From Homarus americanus (taxonomy: Eukaryota > Arthropoda > Malacostraca > Decapoda > Nephropidae): 64,000 nt of DNA. Position 1 is the stretch's first letter; the number at the start of each line of letters is the position of its first letter. This document shows positions 44,120 to 55,995 of this stretch, piece by piece. The notes below the pieces were generated by a model. That model had not been told where the DNA came from. It was given only the letters and a program-made list of their open reading frames with translations, and made no database searches. The stretch covers positions 5,930,193 through 5,994,192 of the forward strand of contig NW_024748870.1 of assembly GCF_018991925.1 (NCBI RefSeq), read 5' to 3'. The position numbers and the translations under genes are program-made.

Positions 44120-44605
44120 TTTTGTGTGTGTTTGAGTAACGCTTGGGCAGGTAGGGGGCTTGCCTGTGTGTGTGTGTGTGTGTGTGATTATTTGCGTTCG
44201 TGAATAAAAGGGAGTTTGGGGAAGGTGTGTTTGTGTGTGAGTGTGTAAGGGTAATGTGTTTGGGTGTGTGTGTAAGGGTGATGTGTTTGGGTGTGTGTGT
44301 AAGGGTCATGTGTTTGTGTGTGAGTGTGTAAGGGTGATATGTTTGTGTGTGTGTGTGTAAGGGTCATGTGTTTATGTGTAAGGGTGATATGTTTATGTGT
44401 GTGTGTGCAAGGGTCATGTGTTTGTGTGTAAGGGTGATGTGTTTGTGTGTGTTTAAGGGTCATATGCTTGTGTGTAAGGGTGATATGTTTATGTGTGTGT
44501 GTGCAAGGGTCATGTGTTTGTGTGTAAGGGTGATGTGTTTGTGTGTGTTTAAGGGTCATATGCTTGTGTGTAAGGGTGATATGTTTATGTGTGTGTGTGC
44601 AAGTG

Positions 44606-44656
<51 letters not shown>

Positions 44657-44660
44657 ATGT
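44120..44660. repeat. GTGTAAGGGTGATGTGTTTGTG minisatellite with (GT)n
   Basis: Repeated GTAAGGGTCATGTGTTTGTG / GTAAGGGTGATATGTTTATG units (about 22-32 bases) with an 85-90-base higher-order unit at 44385-44590, then a pure (GT)n. Confidence 0.9.
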
Positions 44661-44746
44661 GTATGTGTGTGTGTGATGAATAATGGTGTTTGTTTGAATA
44701 TTTTGTAGGAGCTGTGACCGTGTGAGTGTGAAGGGAGAGGGATGAA

Positions 44747-44747
44747 T

Positions 44748-44795
<48 letters not shown>
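44747..44795. repeat. (GT)n microsatellite
   Basis: About 24 GT repeats. Another (GT)n lies at 44990-45023. Confidence 0.93.
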
Positions 44796-44796
<1 letters not shown>

Positions 44797-44987
44797 ATAA
44801 TCCGGAGGTTCTGTTTTTGATCACCGAGTTTCGAAGTGACTCTTGATTGGCTAAGGCAGGTGTTTACAAGGGCGCTCATTGGGCCACCCACTGCCCCATA
44901 CCTCTATACAGGGCGACTCGACCACCAGGTGTACACGAGGGAGTGAAAGAGTGTCCTTGATTGGCACGGGTCTCTATATATACACAT

Positions 44988-45026
<39 letters not shown>

Positions 45027-45239
45027 TGGTAGGGGAGTGGGTGCTTGTTTATGGGTGAGGCAAATTGGTGAGCAGGGTTAAGAGTTTGTTTATTTAACGT
45101 ATGTACAGTATATATGAGTGTTTGTATCTTGGAGTGAGTCGAAGTATATGTTTGTGTGTGGTGGGTATAATCATATCAATGTTGGCTTACCGTTACACCC
45201 ACCCACACACACACACCAACTCTCACTTCCTTGTTACCT
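44796..45239. other. No recognisable gene
   Basis: Unclassified apart from the (GT)n at 44990-45023. Confidence 0.4.
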
Positions 45240-45665
45240 CCACCCACCGTAAGTTACCTCCACCCACCGTCCGTCACACCCCACCCATCGTCCGTTATCT
45301 CCACCAGCACATCACCGCCCACACGTCTTCACCCGCACATCACCACCCATACATCACCGCACAACACTTCACCGCCCACACATCACTACCCACGCATCAC
45401 CGCCCACACATCACCACCCACACGTCGTCATCTACACATTACCGCCCACACATCACCACCCACACATCACCTCCCACACATCACCACCCACACATCGCCA
45501 CCCACACACCACCATCCACACATCACTACCCACACACCACCGCCCACTCATCACCACCCACACATCACCGCCCACACATCACCACCATCACCACCCACAC
45601 ATCACCACCCACACATCACCACTCACACATCACTACTCGCACATCACCGCCCACACATCACCCTC
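45240..45665. repeat. 14-bp minisatellite (CACACATCACCACC)
   Basis: About 28 units with small changes. Thr/His/Pro-rich frames are artefacts. Confidence 0.93.
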
Positions 45666-46096
45666 GGCTGGCCAGGAATAAAGGTGAATCACTAATATCT
45701 GGAGTGAGATTTAACCAGCTCTAGTGATGACGTGTGTACATGATGTGTACAGCCAACACACACACACACACTCACACTCACACATAATTTAAATAATAGA
45801 TGAATGGTTCTGGAGCTGATAAATTGCGAAGATATAGAAAGATAGTTGAAGGTGTTGGTAGTCGTCCATGGCCATACTAGCTGTAGCTAAATGGTCAACC
45901 CAGCTGTAGATGGCCAATACCAGCTGTAGTAATACGTCACCACAACGATAACTTTCCGTCAAGGCGTGAGTTTGTCAAGACAGCAGATGGTGCCAGAGGG
46001 CGGTGATGGCGCCACCTGTCTTCGTTTTTACACAGATCCTTTAAAAGTGATAACTGGCGCCTTAAGGTGTTATATCTGTTATGTATTAACCTATGT

Positions 46097-46098
<2 letters not shown>
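45666..46098. other. No recognisable gene
   Basis: Unclassified; a repeated word CAGCTGTAG..TGG(C/T)CAA occurs at 45875-45930. Confidence 0.4.

Positions 46099-46100
<2 letters not shown>

Positions 46101-46170
<70 letters not shown>
46101..46170. repeat. (GT)n microsatellite
   Basis: About 32 repeats, followed by a (CA)n at 46189-46211 that makes a potential hairpin with it. Confidence 0.95.
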
Positions 46171-46173
<3 letters not shown>

Positions 46174-46211
46174 AGTGGGGTTCGGTGACACACACACACA
46201 CACACACACAT

Positions 46212-47820
46212 TGCCGAGAGTTTTGTCTTAATACAGTGTTTTAGGTCTTAATTACAACTATTACCGGCGTAACTGAGAAAAAATCGTGTAGTGTGATCCT
46301 CGTTGTCGTTCCTCTAGGCCCAACCACCAATCAGGACTCTCCTCTAATCCAGTCCAGCAATCGCCGATTTCCCTTCCATTTACTGGCTTCCTCCACCAAT
46401 CAATTGCTCCCCCTCAGTATAGACCTAGACTCATAGTACCAATCAGCGTCCTTGGCTACTCAACCCATGCACCAATCGGAGATGCTCCTTAACGTAGCTC
46501 TACTTTCACTGTCTATCACCTTTTCTCTTTTTAAACATTCTTTCTTACCTTCTTTCTGTATTCATTCTTCCTCTCTTCGCTCCCCAACTCCCCCTCTCCT
46601 ACTTTCCCAACCCTCCTCTACTCCTCCATCCCTTCCCCACTCCCCCACCCCAACTTCCCTATTCCCCAGTCTTTCCTTACACCTCGTTCCTCACCTATGT
46701 CATCTATTCCTCCACTTTACCCAGCCGGGTCATCGGGCATACTCATAACACAATTAGTGACGACACACACACACACACACACACACCAGCCAGTGTTAAT
46801 TAAGTCACGTTTTTTAACAGTGGCGACTCAGACGACCCCTGGCAGCTCCCCGCTCTCCTCCCTAGCCCTCCAGTCTCAGAGGATCGTGCGGTGAATTTTC
46901 CACGTAACTGGAAACTCAAGAACACATCTCGCTCACACACACATGCGATTCTAAGATGGATCCTTAAAAACTCTTCATTTAAATAATTTGCCCGAACTGG
47001 AAATATTACTCATGTATTCTCAATGAGTTATGGTATCTTTTTATTCTTCACCAAAGAGACACGAGTGGATCTAACTTGTTCACTGAAGTTATGAAACAAA
47101 TACATGTTTGTCAGATGTCGGTATGTAAAAAGTACTCGCCAATTAGAGATGCGAATAGACTCTAATTAGTTTACTTTCGCAGCAATACAAGGAGGTATAA
47201 TTGCGCTGAGGCTTTAAGGCTTAATCGCAATTTGAGAGATTTTGTCCTTATTTCTGTGCCAATTACCTCCTTCAGTCGCACCATCAGTTGGGTCTCTGTC
47301 CCGTCTACCTCTTTATCTAGAGGCACTATTAGATAAGGGTCTCTCTTCCCAGCGTGACACAAGGGGAGGGAAGAAGCAGACTCAGGCAGCCTTTACGCGA
47401 CGACAGAAAGATTTAAACATTTGCGATCAACTTTGCTCGACGAGTGAGTGTCTTGTAAACAAAGGTACTGGGCATGCGTGAGCCTCACTCGATCCTCGCC
47501 ACGCTCATACGGCCACTTTTTAAACATTCCGGGCAGCAATTCCGAATGTCGGGTTAAGTTTTAGTAACCTGATAAATTATTCGTCAAACTCCATTAGCAG
47601 CTTGTACATTCGGGTTACCATTTAGTTACCGTAATGCTGCAACTCGGGAGGGTTGGTAGGCCTGGGCAAGATAAATGTAAACACATCAGCTTGATCTGTG
47701 GCGCCACATTTGAATGCTTAAGCGCGAGTGGTGGCTGTAAAGCTTCTTTATCAAGAGAGAAGACAACTTGCTTGACTGAAACACAAGAGAGAACACACAA
47801 AGACTTAATAAAAGAGCACA
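46212..47820. other. No recognisable gene
   Basis: CCAATC/ATCAATC-type words are frequent at 46320-46480, then a pyrimidine-rich stretch to 46690. Nothing with coding character. Confidence 0.4.
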
Positions 47821-48347
47821 AACTGTATTGTACTGTATTGTACTGTACTCTGCTGTGCTGTACCGTACTGTGCTGTACTGTACCGTACTATACTGTAATG
47901 TACTGTGCTGTACTGTACTGTGCTGTGCTGTGCTGTACTGGACTGTACTGTACTGTACTGTACTGTACTGTGCTGTGCTGTACTGTACTGCACTGTACTG
48001 TGCTGTTCCGTACTGTACTGTGCTGTACTGTGCTGTGATGTACTGTACTGTACTGTACTGAACTGAACTGTACTGTGCTGTGCTGTGCTGTGCTGTACTC
48101 TACTGTACTCTACTGTACTGTACTGTACTGTCCTGTACTGTACTGTACTGTGCTTTACTGTACTTTACTGTACTTTACTGTACTGTGCTGTGCTGTGCTG
48201 TACTGTACTGTACTGTACTGTGCTGTACCGCACTGTACTGTGCTGTACTGTGCTTTTTTGTACTGTACTGTGCTGTGCTGTGAAGTACTGTGCTGTACTG
48301 TACTGTACAGTACTGTACTGTACTGTACTGTACTGTACTGTACTACA
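47821..48347. repeat. (TACTG)n pentanucleotide array, 525 bp
   Basis: About 105 units of TACTG or TGCTG. Because GTAC is self-complementary the array can pair with itself. Many short Cys/Leu/Tyr/Val open frames result. Confidence 0.96.
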
Positions 48348-48561
48348 ATGATATAACTTAGAATTGGACTTAATATTATATTGGTCATTTTCATGGTTTT
48401 TCATTTGTAAATACATTTAATATTTTTGTGGTTTTATAAATTAATGATATTTATGGCATTATATAATATACAGTAGTGTCTTATCATTTACCAATTATGA
48501 CTCTTTTTTCCAACCCTGATTATAGGTTTGGTTTGAACATTTCCTCTAAAAAATATTTTAT
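48348..48561. other. Unclassified AT-rich sequence
   Basis: No coding signal. Confidence 0.4.
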
Positions 48562-48632
48562 GGAACCTAACCTAACCTACCCAAACCTACCCTAACCTAA
48601 CCTACCCTAACCTAACCTACCCTAACCTAACA
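48562..48632. repeat. Interstitial CCTAA (telomere-like) array
   Basis: About 13 AACCT/ACCCT pentamers, opposite orientation to the arrays at 22018 and 34568. Confidence 0.9.
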
Positions 48633-49320
48633 AACACCAGCCGTGCCTACTGTAAGCATCACCACAGCTACACCCCAACAGTGTCTAACAGGCGACACTT
48701 CCAAACTATTGCCTCAACAGTCTACTAAACACATTTTGTATAATTTTAGATCTTTCCTATATAATATTTTGGTGAGCTGGAAATGACGTTACATCTATCT
48801 ATAACAAAAAGTGTGTTCTTTATTGTACTTGAGGCTACGAGAGGATGTTTGTAGGAATGCAATACTCGATAATTTGTGAGAAGCGCAATGGGGAGACGAA
48901 AAATCTTGTGTGTTGAAGGTAATCATCACGGAGGTATATATATATAACTGTCTTAAAAATATACGCGTATACATTTCCGTCGGAACTAGTTATTAGGACA
49001 TTTGAATATTGTTTTTCTTGATTTTCTCATTTTAATTTATATATATATATATATATATATAGTATTTTAGAGACTTTATATATTCGTATATAACTAGTTA
49101 GAACTTTCGGGATAATGAGTCTTCGGGTGCCTATCCACACACGAAAACTTATCCCGAAATGTTCCAATAACAATTCAGATTACTAAATAGTAACCCGAAG
49201 TAAATCACATATATATTTGGATAAAAATAAGCAACCCGAATGATGAAAGATCAGGCCGATAGATACCCATACACGCAAATACACACGATACACACACAAG
49301 GGCGTAGTTTAATTATACAG
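48633..49320. other. No recognisable gene
   Basis: AT-rich with an (AT)n at 49037-49061. AACTTTCGGGATAATGAG and its imperfect complement around 49146-49166 form a small hairpin. Confidence 0.4.
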
Positions 49321-49550
49321 TGTGACGTACAATGTTAAATTGTGACGTACAGTGTTATGGTGTGACGTACAGTGTTATGGTGTGACGTACAGTGTTATGG
49401 TGTGATGTACAGTGTTATAGGGTTACGTACAGTGTTATAGTGTGACGTACAGTGTTATGGTGTGACGTACAGTGTTATGGTGTGACGTACAGTGTTATGG
49501 TGTGACGTACAGTGTTATGGTGTGATGTACAGTGTTATGGTGTGACGTAA
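49321..49550. repeat. 20-bp minisatellite with TGACGTAC core, 11.5 units
   Basis: Unit TGTGACGTACAGTGTTATGG in exact 20-base register; a few units have TGATGTAC or TTACGTAC. Confidence 0.96.
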
Positions 49551-49599
49551 CATGAACAAAATCACTTTAAATGTATTAAAGTTCTTGACTTTCCCCATT

Positions 49600-50330
49600 C
49601 ACCCTCTCCTCACCTTTATCTAATCTCCCCACCTTTCCTTTATCTCCCCACCTTTCCTTTATCTCCCCACCTTCCCCTAATCTAACTCCCCACCTCTCCC
49701 CTAATCTACCTCCCCACCCATACCCTCATCTCTAACTCCCTCTCTCCCCCTTCAACCTTCCCCCTGCCCTCCCTTTACCCTCCCCAATCATATCTTTATC
49801 TTCTGCTTTCCCTCTTCTCCCTCTCCACCTCCCATTCTCTCCTATATCCCTCCTCCCCTATTCATCCCTCCCCACCCTACCATCCCCTCCTCCCCTACCG
49901 TCCCCTACCCCCTACCATCCCTCCCCTACCCCACTGTCCCTCCCTACCCCTATCCCCTCTACCCCGTCCCCCCCCACCCCACCATCCCCTCCCCACCCTG
50001 TCCCCTCCCACTCCCCTACCCCTACCCCTACCGTCCCCTCCCCACCCCCCATCCCCCACCCCATCCCTCCACTCCCCTACCGTCCCCTACCCCTACCGTC
50101 CCCTCCCCTCCCCTCCCCACCTACCGTCCCCCTACCCCTACCGTCCCCTCCCCTACCCTACCATCCCTCCCCACCCCACCATCCCTCCCCCCCGTCCCCT
50201 ACCCCTTCCCTCCCCTACCTGTCCCTCCCCCACCCCTCCCCTACCCCTCTCCTCCCCCTACCCCATCCCTCCCCTACCGTCCCCTCCCCTTACCCTACCG
50301 TCTCCTTCCCCTACCTCTTTCTCTCTCCCC
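49600..50330. repeat. C-rich tract (CCCCTACCGTCCCCTCCCCT type)
   Basis: More than 700 bases of C/T-rich plus strand with recurrent CCCTACCGTCCCC words and almost no G except in CCGTCC. Confidence 0.9.
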
Positions 50331-50359
50331 AGGTAAACAAAATTATTTCTGGTCTTCGT

Positions 50360-50428
50360 TGTGGTTAGGTTAGGTTTGGTTATGTTAGGTTAGCTTAGAT
50401 TAGGTTAGGTTAGGTTAGGTTAGCTTAA
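50360..50428. repeat. TTAGG-like array
   Basis: About twelve GGTTA pentamers with changes; a further short run lies at 50750-50766. Confidence 0.88.
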
Positions 50429-50609
50429 GATATTTGTAGGCCAAATAGGGTCATCCAAGGACATCCATTCATCGCGGCAAGATTTATCGCCGACAGCATT
50501 AATTAGCATAAATTACTACACCTACTAATTAGCATAATTAGTAGATTAGCTTATCGTTATGTTGAACAGGTGGAGTGTCTATCGTGGAGTTGCAAGGACC
50601 ATGCCTGCC

Positions 50610-50669
50610 TGTCTGTCTGTCTGTCTATCTATCTCTATCTATATGTCTATCTATCTATCTGTCTCTCTG

Positions 50670-50706
<37 letters not shown>

Positions 50707-50725
50707 GTCTGTCTGTCTGTTTTTG
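50610..50725. repeat. (CTGT)/(CTAT) microsatellite
   Basis: Tetranucleotide repeats over about 110 bases. Confidence 0.93.
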
Positions 50726-50766
50726 TCGTTTATCTGTATTTTTCTGCCTTAGGTTAGGTTAGGTTA

Positions 50767-51112
50767 AATGACGATGGGAGGAGAGGAGCAGAGAGGGAAT
50801 GGGAAAGGGAGAGAAAAAAGGAGGATGAGAAGGGAGGAAAGTGAGAGAAAGAGAGAGAGGAGAAGGAGAAGGAGGAGGAGGAGAAGAGCGATTGAGATTC
50901 AGGGATAAGAGAGGAAGAGGAGGAGTAAAGAAGGATGAGAGAGAGAGAATGGGAGTAAGAGAGAATAGAGAAGGAGGAAGAAGAGAAGGAGTGAGAGAGG
51001 AGATGAATTGGAGGGCAATTTTTAGTTTAACAGTTTCATTGTCAAGATTAGTCGACAATTTTACCTAATCTAAGTAATTCAGTCAGGTCTTGTCACTGAG
51101 GGTGTGGTTTGG
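50767..51112. repeat. Purine-rich GAGAGGAGAA tract, then unclassified
   Basis: Purine-only stretches at 50775-51000. Confidence 0.7.
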
Positions 51113-51335
51113 TTAGGTTTGGTTTGGTTTGGTTTGGTTTGGTTTGGTTTGGTTTGGTTTGGTTTGGTTTGGTTTGGTTTGGTTTGGTTTGGTTTGGTAA
51201 GTTGGTTAGGTAAGTTGGCTAGGTTAGATTAGGCTAGGTTAGGTTAGAGTAGGTTAGTTTAGGGTGAATTGTGATAGGTTAGGTTAGAGCAGGTTAAATT
51301 AGGTTAGGTTAGTGTTAGGTTAGGTTAATATTCAT
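51113..51335. repeat. (GGTTT)n array grading into GGTTA
   Basis: Eighteen GGTTT pentamers (51113-51198), then GGTTAGG-type repeats to 51335. Confidence 0.93.
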
Positions 51336-51369
51336 TTGTAATAAGCTGGTGGTGTAAATTCGTCACTTA

Positions 51370-52087
51370 AGAACATAAGAATGGAGGAAACTGCAGCGGG
51401 CCTATTGGCCCATACTGGGCAGTCCCGTTTACACCCAACCCCTATTGCTCATATAAGCATCCAACCTATGTTTGAAGCTATTCAGCGTATTCGAGTTAAT
51501 GATGATATTTGGTAACTTGTTCCATTCATCCAGTACTCTGTTTCCAAACCAGTGTTTACCTATTTCCCACCGAAATCTAAATTTGTCTAATTTAAAACCA
51601 TTGTTACGAGTTTGCTCCTGGTTGGATAGTTTGAGTACCTTTGTAATGTCCCCCTTTGTTTAGCCCTGACTTCCATTTATACACCTCTATCAGGTCGCCC
51701 CTCGCTCTAAGTCTCGAGGGAGTGCAAATTAAGATGCTTTAACCTGTCTCTATACTCAAGGTTCCTAATGCCCGGGATTAGTCTTGTCATTCTCCTCTGA
51801 ATTCTTTCCAAGGATTCTATATCCATTCTGTAATACGGTGACCAGAACTGAACTGCGTAATCCAGGTGTGGTCTCACAAGCGCAAGATACAGTTTTAGGA
51901 TGACCTCGCTAGTCTTGTAACTAACACTCCTTTGTATGAACCCAAGTACTTTATTAGCCTTGTTACGAGCAAAAACACGTTGTTTACTTGGCTTAAGGTT
52001 TCTACTTATCATTACTCCTAAATCTCTCTCGCAGTCGGATTTCTCTTTGGCATCGTTGTTCATCTGGTATCTGGTTTCCCTGTTACA
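51370..52087 (-). pseudogene. CR1-like LINE, copy 1 (C-terminal part and 3' end)
   Basis: The minus-strand frame (52063-51707) has CERDLGVMISRNLKPSKQ, LALVRPHLDYAVQFWSPYYR and RIQRRMTRLIPGI, the post-RT part of CR1-type ORF2. The frame breaks near 51710 and continues as the KWKSGLNKGDI region in another frame. The 3' end on the minus strand is CATTCTTATGTTCTTAAG, resembling the short ATTCTRTG-type terminal repeats of CR1 elements. The RT core is absent (5'-truncated at about 52087). Confidence 0.85.
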
Positions 52088-52109
52088 TCACTTGATTCAA
52101 ATTTCGGAT

Positions 52110-52285
52110 ACACTGTCAGGGTATCTGGCCTGTATCCAAGCCTGTATCTTCTATATCCTAGCATGTATCTTAGCCTATAACCGAGCCTGTATCCGAGCAA
52201 TTATCTTCTATATCCCAGCCTGTAACCTAGCCTGTATCTTTTATATCCTTGCCTGTATTTTAGCCTGTATCTTCGCCTAATTCTG
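52110..52285. repeat. CCTGTATCTTCTATATC repeat (~16 bp)
   Basis: About ten units of AGCCTGTATCTTCTATATCC or related. Confidence 0.85.
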
Positions 52286-53390
52286 GCTACGACATCATCA
52301 CATAATGGTTGTATCTCTTGTCATGATAATTTTCCATAGTTAGAATTAGGGAGGAGATTACAGGGAGGAGTAGGAGGAAGGGGTGGAGGAGGAAGAGGAA
52401 GAGGAGGAGGAGGAGAAGGAGGGGCAAAAGGAGGGGGAGAAGGAGGGGAGAGGAGAGGGATATAACATACATTGATATGACAACATAAGTGTGAGAGAGA
52501 GAGAAAAGATGAAAGTGTATAGACAGGGCGAACAAATAGACAGGAAAATGAGACTGTGTTTCAAACCAAAAGAAGCGTGTGGGGGGGCATGAAGGAGGGG
52601 TGGGGGGAAGGGGGGTGAGTCAGTGTCATTCACCATGGCCGGATGTTATTCCCTACACTATATATACCCCCATCCTTGTTATTCCCTGTAATTGTTCTTG
52701 TTTGTGTCTCTGTCAGTGAGAGAGGGTCTATTGATGGTCTTGTTTGTTGTGAGAAGGACACACACACTCACACATATCCCTCATGACAACCCCCCTGGCC
52801 TAGCGTTACCTGCCGTCACCTTACCTGGGATTAATTAGCTCACCTGATCACAGTGCCTCATATCTCCAATAGTTTGCTTTGATTATTTATTTTGTATTTT
52901 GTTTTTTGGGTTAGTATTAATTAGTTGTAGTATTGTTGGTTAATTAACACACTCTCTCTCTCTCTCTCTCACCTATCATCACCAGCTCCACATCATCATA
53001 TTTCCTTCTCAGCCTTACCTGCCATAACGAGATCCCATTAAATATCTTGTAATTCACCTTTCCTCACCTGTTTCAACGATATAATTAAGGATATCTAATA
53101 ATTCTGTCAAAGATATGTCAAAATTAATGATAACAGGTTTGAGTGTTAGAGTAAATATTTACCTTGAGTGTTTACCTTACCTCACTACTTGTACCCAGCG
53201 TCTTGGCCAACCAGGTATATGTAGTTTTATTATTTGTTTTCGGATTTACCTGAAGATTAGACTTTTTCCCTTAGCTCGTTTCACCTGATGATTACACACC
53301 TTAACGCTACCTACTTAACAACACATTACCTGACATACTACTTGATACACCAAATTATCTCACATGATTGTCTCACCTGATTGTCTCACA
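52286..53390. other. No recognisable gene
   Basis: Contains a GGAGGA-rich tract at 52345-52465 and (CT)n at 52952-52972; the rest is unclassified. Confidence 0.4.
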
Positions 53391-54503
53391 TAAGAACATA
53401 AGAATGGAGGAAACTGCAGCGGGCCTATTGCTCATATAAACATCCAACCTTATGTTTGACGCTATCCCGGGTATTCGAGTTAATGATGATATTTAGTAAC
53501 TTGTTCCATTCATCCACTACTCTGTTTCCAAACCAGTGTTTACCTATTTCGCGCCTAAATCTAAATTTGTCTAATTTAAAACCATTGTTATGAGTTCGCT
53601 CCTGGTTGGATAATTTGAGTCCCTTTGTAATGTCCCCTTTGTTTAGCCCTGACTTCCATTTATACGCCTCTATCATGTCGCTCCTCGCTCTACGTCTCTC
53701 GAGGGAGTGCAAATTAAGATGATTTAACCTGTCTCTGTACTCAAGGTTCCTAATGCCCGGGATTAGTCTTGTCATTCTCCTCTGGATTCCTTCCAAGGAT
53801 TCTATATCCATTCTGTAATACGGTGACCAGAACTGAACTGCGCAATCCAGGTGAGGTCTCACAAGCGCAAGATATAATCTTAAGATGACCTCGCTAGTCT
53901 TGTAACTAACACTCCTTTGTATGAACCCATGTACTTTATTAGCCTTGTTATGAACAAAAACACATTGTTTACTTGGCTTAAGATTCCTACTTGTCATTAC
54001 TCCTAAATCTCTCTCGCAGTCGGATTTCACAATGGCATCGTTGTTCATCTGGTAACTGGTTTCCCTGTTTACATCTCCTATACTGAGTACTTTACATTTG
54101 TCCACATTGAATTTCATCTGCAATTTTTAGACCATTCGAAATTTTTTTTTAGATCTTCCTGTAGTTTTGCGGAGTCCTCGTCAGATTTAATTACGCGTCC
54201 TATTTTAGTGTCATCAGCAAATTTACTTATGTTGCTGTCTATGCCGATATCAATGTCGTTTATGTATATAATAAATAATAATGGTCCAAGTACTGAGCCT
54301 TGGGGAACTCCACTGGTGACGTTGCTCCAATGGGATTTAGTGCAGTTAATGCTCACTCGCTGTTTCCTGTCCTGTAACCACGCCCTAATCCATTTTAGAA
54401 TATTACCTTTAATGCCATATGCTTCTACCTTTCTTATTAGTCTTTCGTGGGGGACTCTGTCGAAGGCTTTGCTAAAGTCGAGATATACCATTCACGATTT
54501 AAT
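53391..54503 (-). pseudogene. CR1-like LINE, copy 2 with RT core
   Basis: Minus-strand RT: MVYLDFSKAFDRVPHERLIR (motif A), VTSGVPQGSVLGPLLF (motif B), ISKFADDTKIGR (motif C with intact FADD), then KFNVDKCKVLSIGD, RPHLDCAVQFWSPYYRMDIE, GFKLDKFRFRREIGKHWFGN and RVVDEWNKL. A frameshift near 54120 separates the RT frame (54491-54114) from the C-terminal frame (54123-53425). Upstream of motif A the copy is cut off. The 3' end is CATTCTTATGTTCTTATG. It is longer than copy 1 and close to it in sequence. Confidence 0.9.
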
Positions 54504-54742
54504 GACCACGGGTTGGAAAGTCTAATGGGGATGGACAATTAGGTTCCCTCCTTATGCACTCACCTGCTGTATGTTCGGGAGATCAGCACCTGGCCGACCA
54601 CCCTACATGGTTACAGGTGATAAAAGCCAACAAACAATAACCCTACGTACCGCTACAACACTATACAGCTGAGGGGTTGTTACAAAAACACACATTATCC
54701 CGCTCAGTGTCCATTAAGACCAAGAACGGCATAGGTTTACCC
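54504..54742. other. Unclassified sequence
   Basis: No coding signal. Confidence 0.4.
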
Positions 54743-54754
54743 AGACAGTGTAGG
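54743..54754. repeat. SINE A target duplication, left copy
   Basis: AGACAGTGTAGG, identical to 55148-55159. Confidence 0.85.
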
Positions 54755-55147
54755 TGGGGGAAGGGGGGTCGGTGGTAGAAGCGGTACCGTTCTTGCCTCG
54801 CAAGCGAGATGTCACGGGTTCGATTCCCGGGCCGGTGGAAGTTATTTGGACATACTTCCTTGTCCCCATTAGTCCCTGTTCACCGAGCAGTAAAGTTGGT
54901 ACCTGTTGTAAGTCGAAAGTTGCGAATTCGTATTCAGGGACGAGTTGTTGGAGCTTCCAATAACTTGATGACATAAACCACTGACTCTTCAGGCTTCCAC
55001 GCCCTTGACTCTTCAGGCTTCTACGCCCTTAACTCATGAGACATAAAGGCAAGCATGAACTTAGCATGCTTCCCTGTTGGGCGCTGTAAACGCTTCTGCG
55101 CTTCACCTTACACAAGGATGTAGGGGGGGTGCCCAATAAAAAAAAAA
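54755..55147 (+). mobile_element. Full-length tRNA-Ala-derived SINE (family A) with 12-bp TSD
   Basis: The head carries a consensus Pol III A box TGGTAGAAGCGG (54773-54784) and B box GGTTCGATTCC (54817-54827). The anticodon arm CTTGC-CTCGCAA-GCGAG has anticodon CGC (alanine). A tRNA-unrelated body follows with two CTCTTCAGGCTTC(C/T)ACGCCC units, then a tail domain GCAAGCATGAACTTAGCATG ... CTTCCCTGTTGGGCGCTGTA shared with 40163-40270, and an A-run. AGACAGTGTAGG flanks both sides. It looks recently inserted and was copied by the machinery of an unidentified LINE. Confidence 0.88.
54773..54827 (+). promoter_or_regulatory. Pol III A and B boxes of SINE A
   Basis: TGGTAGAAGCGG and GGTTCGATTCC both fit the consensus exactly, separated by 32 bases. 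Confidence 0.8.
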
Positions 55148-55159
55148 AGACAGTGTAGG
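55148..55159. repeat. SINE A target duplication, right copy
   Basis: AGACAGTGTAGG directly after the A-rich tail. Confidence 0.85.
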
Positions 55160-55905
55160 ATGCCGTGTTAGGGATCCAGGGTAAACACGAGTGGGGATGG
55201 TGAGTGGTGGGGATGATGGGTGAGTGGGGGGGATGGTGAGGGTGGTAGAGTGGTGCTAGGGAGGAGGGTAGAGGGGAACAGGAGGGCGAGGGATAGGAGG
55301 GGGGTCAGAAAGGTAAGAGGAAAGAAGGGAGGTAGGGAGGAAGAGGAAGGGAACTTGTAAAAAAAAGGGTAGGGAAAGGGAAGGGAGGGGAGATTAAGAG
55401 GAATGAGTAAAAAGTAAAGAAAACAAAAGAAAGAGAGGAAGATGAAGGGTAGAAGCAAATAAGATTGGAAGTGAGAAGGAGGGAAGGACACGGAGAGGAG
55501 GAGGAACAGAGGGGGTGAAACGGAGGGAAGGAAGGAAGGAAGGGGAAGTACACGAGACAATAATCCTGGTAGCCTCACTCACTCCTGGCTGGTGTTTATG
55601 GTCGACCCTCGTGAGAACACTGCCAGGAGACGGGAGGACGAGCGTGTAAACTTGACTCAGAGTAGATGTAAACACGGTCTGATCCTCTTGTCTGTCTGCC
55701 TGTCTCTCTGTCTAATCTTTTTCTGTCTAATAACCTCCTGTTATCATTCTCTCTCTCTCTCTCGCTCTCTCTCTCTCCCTTACATCTCTGTTAGCCTTTC
55801 TTTCAATTCATCGAACACACACACACACTGTAGCATCACCTGGGTGGCCCGCTGAGCATACATAGCTGCGATAAGTTGCGTCACACCTTGGTATATGCTG
55901 AATAA
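55160..55905. other. No recognisable gene
   Basis: Purine-rich GGGA/GAGG tract at 55195-55550 and (CT)n near 55750-55780. Confidence 0.45.
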
Positions 55906-55995
55906 ACATCATCATCATTACCATCATTATCATCACCATCATCATCACCATCATCATCATCATCATCATCATCATCCTTATCATCATCATCATCC
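55906..55995. repeat. (ATC)n microsatellite
   Basis: About 28 triplets with single changes. Confidence 0.93.

Noticed and set aside
54773..54840. Functional tRNA-Ala gene
   Set aside because: A and B boxes are perfect, but the acceptor stem does not close and the sequence continues into a SINE body flanked by a target duplication.
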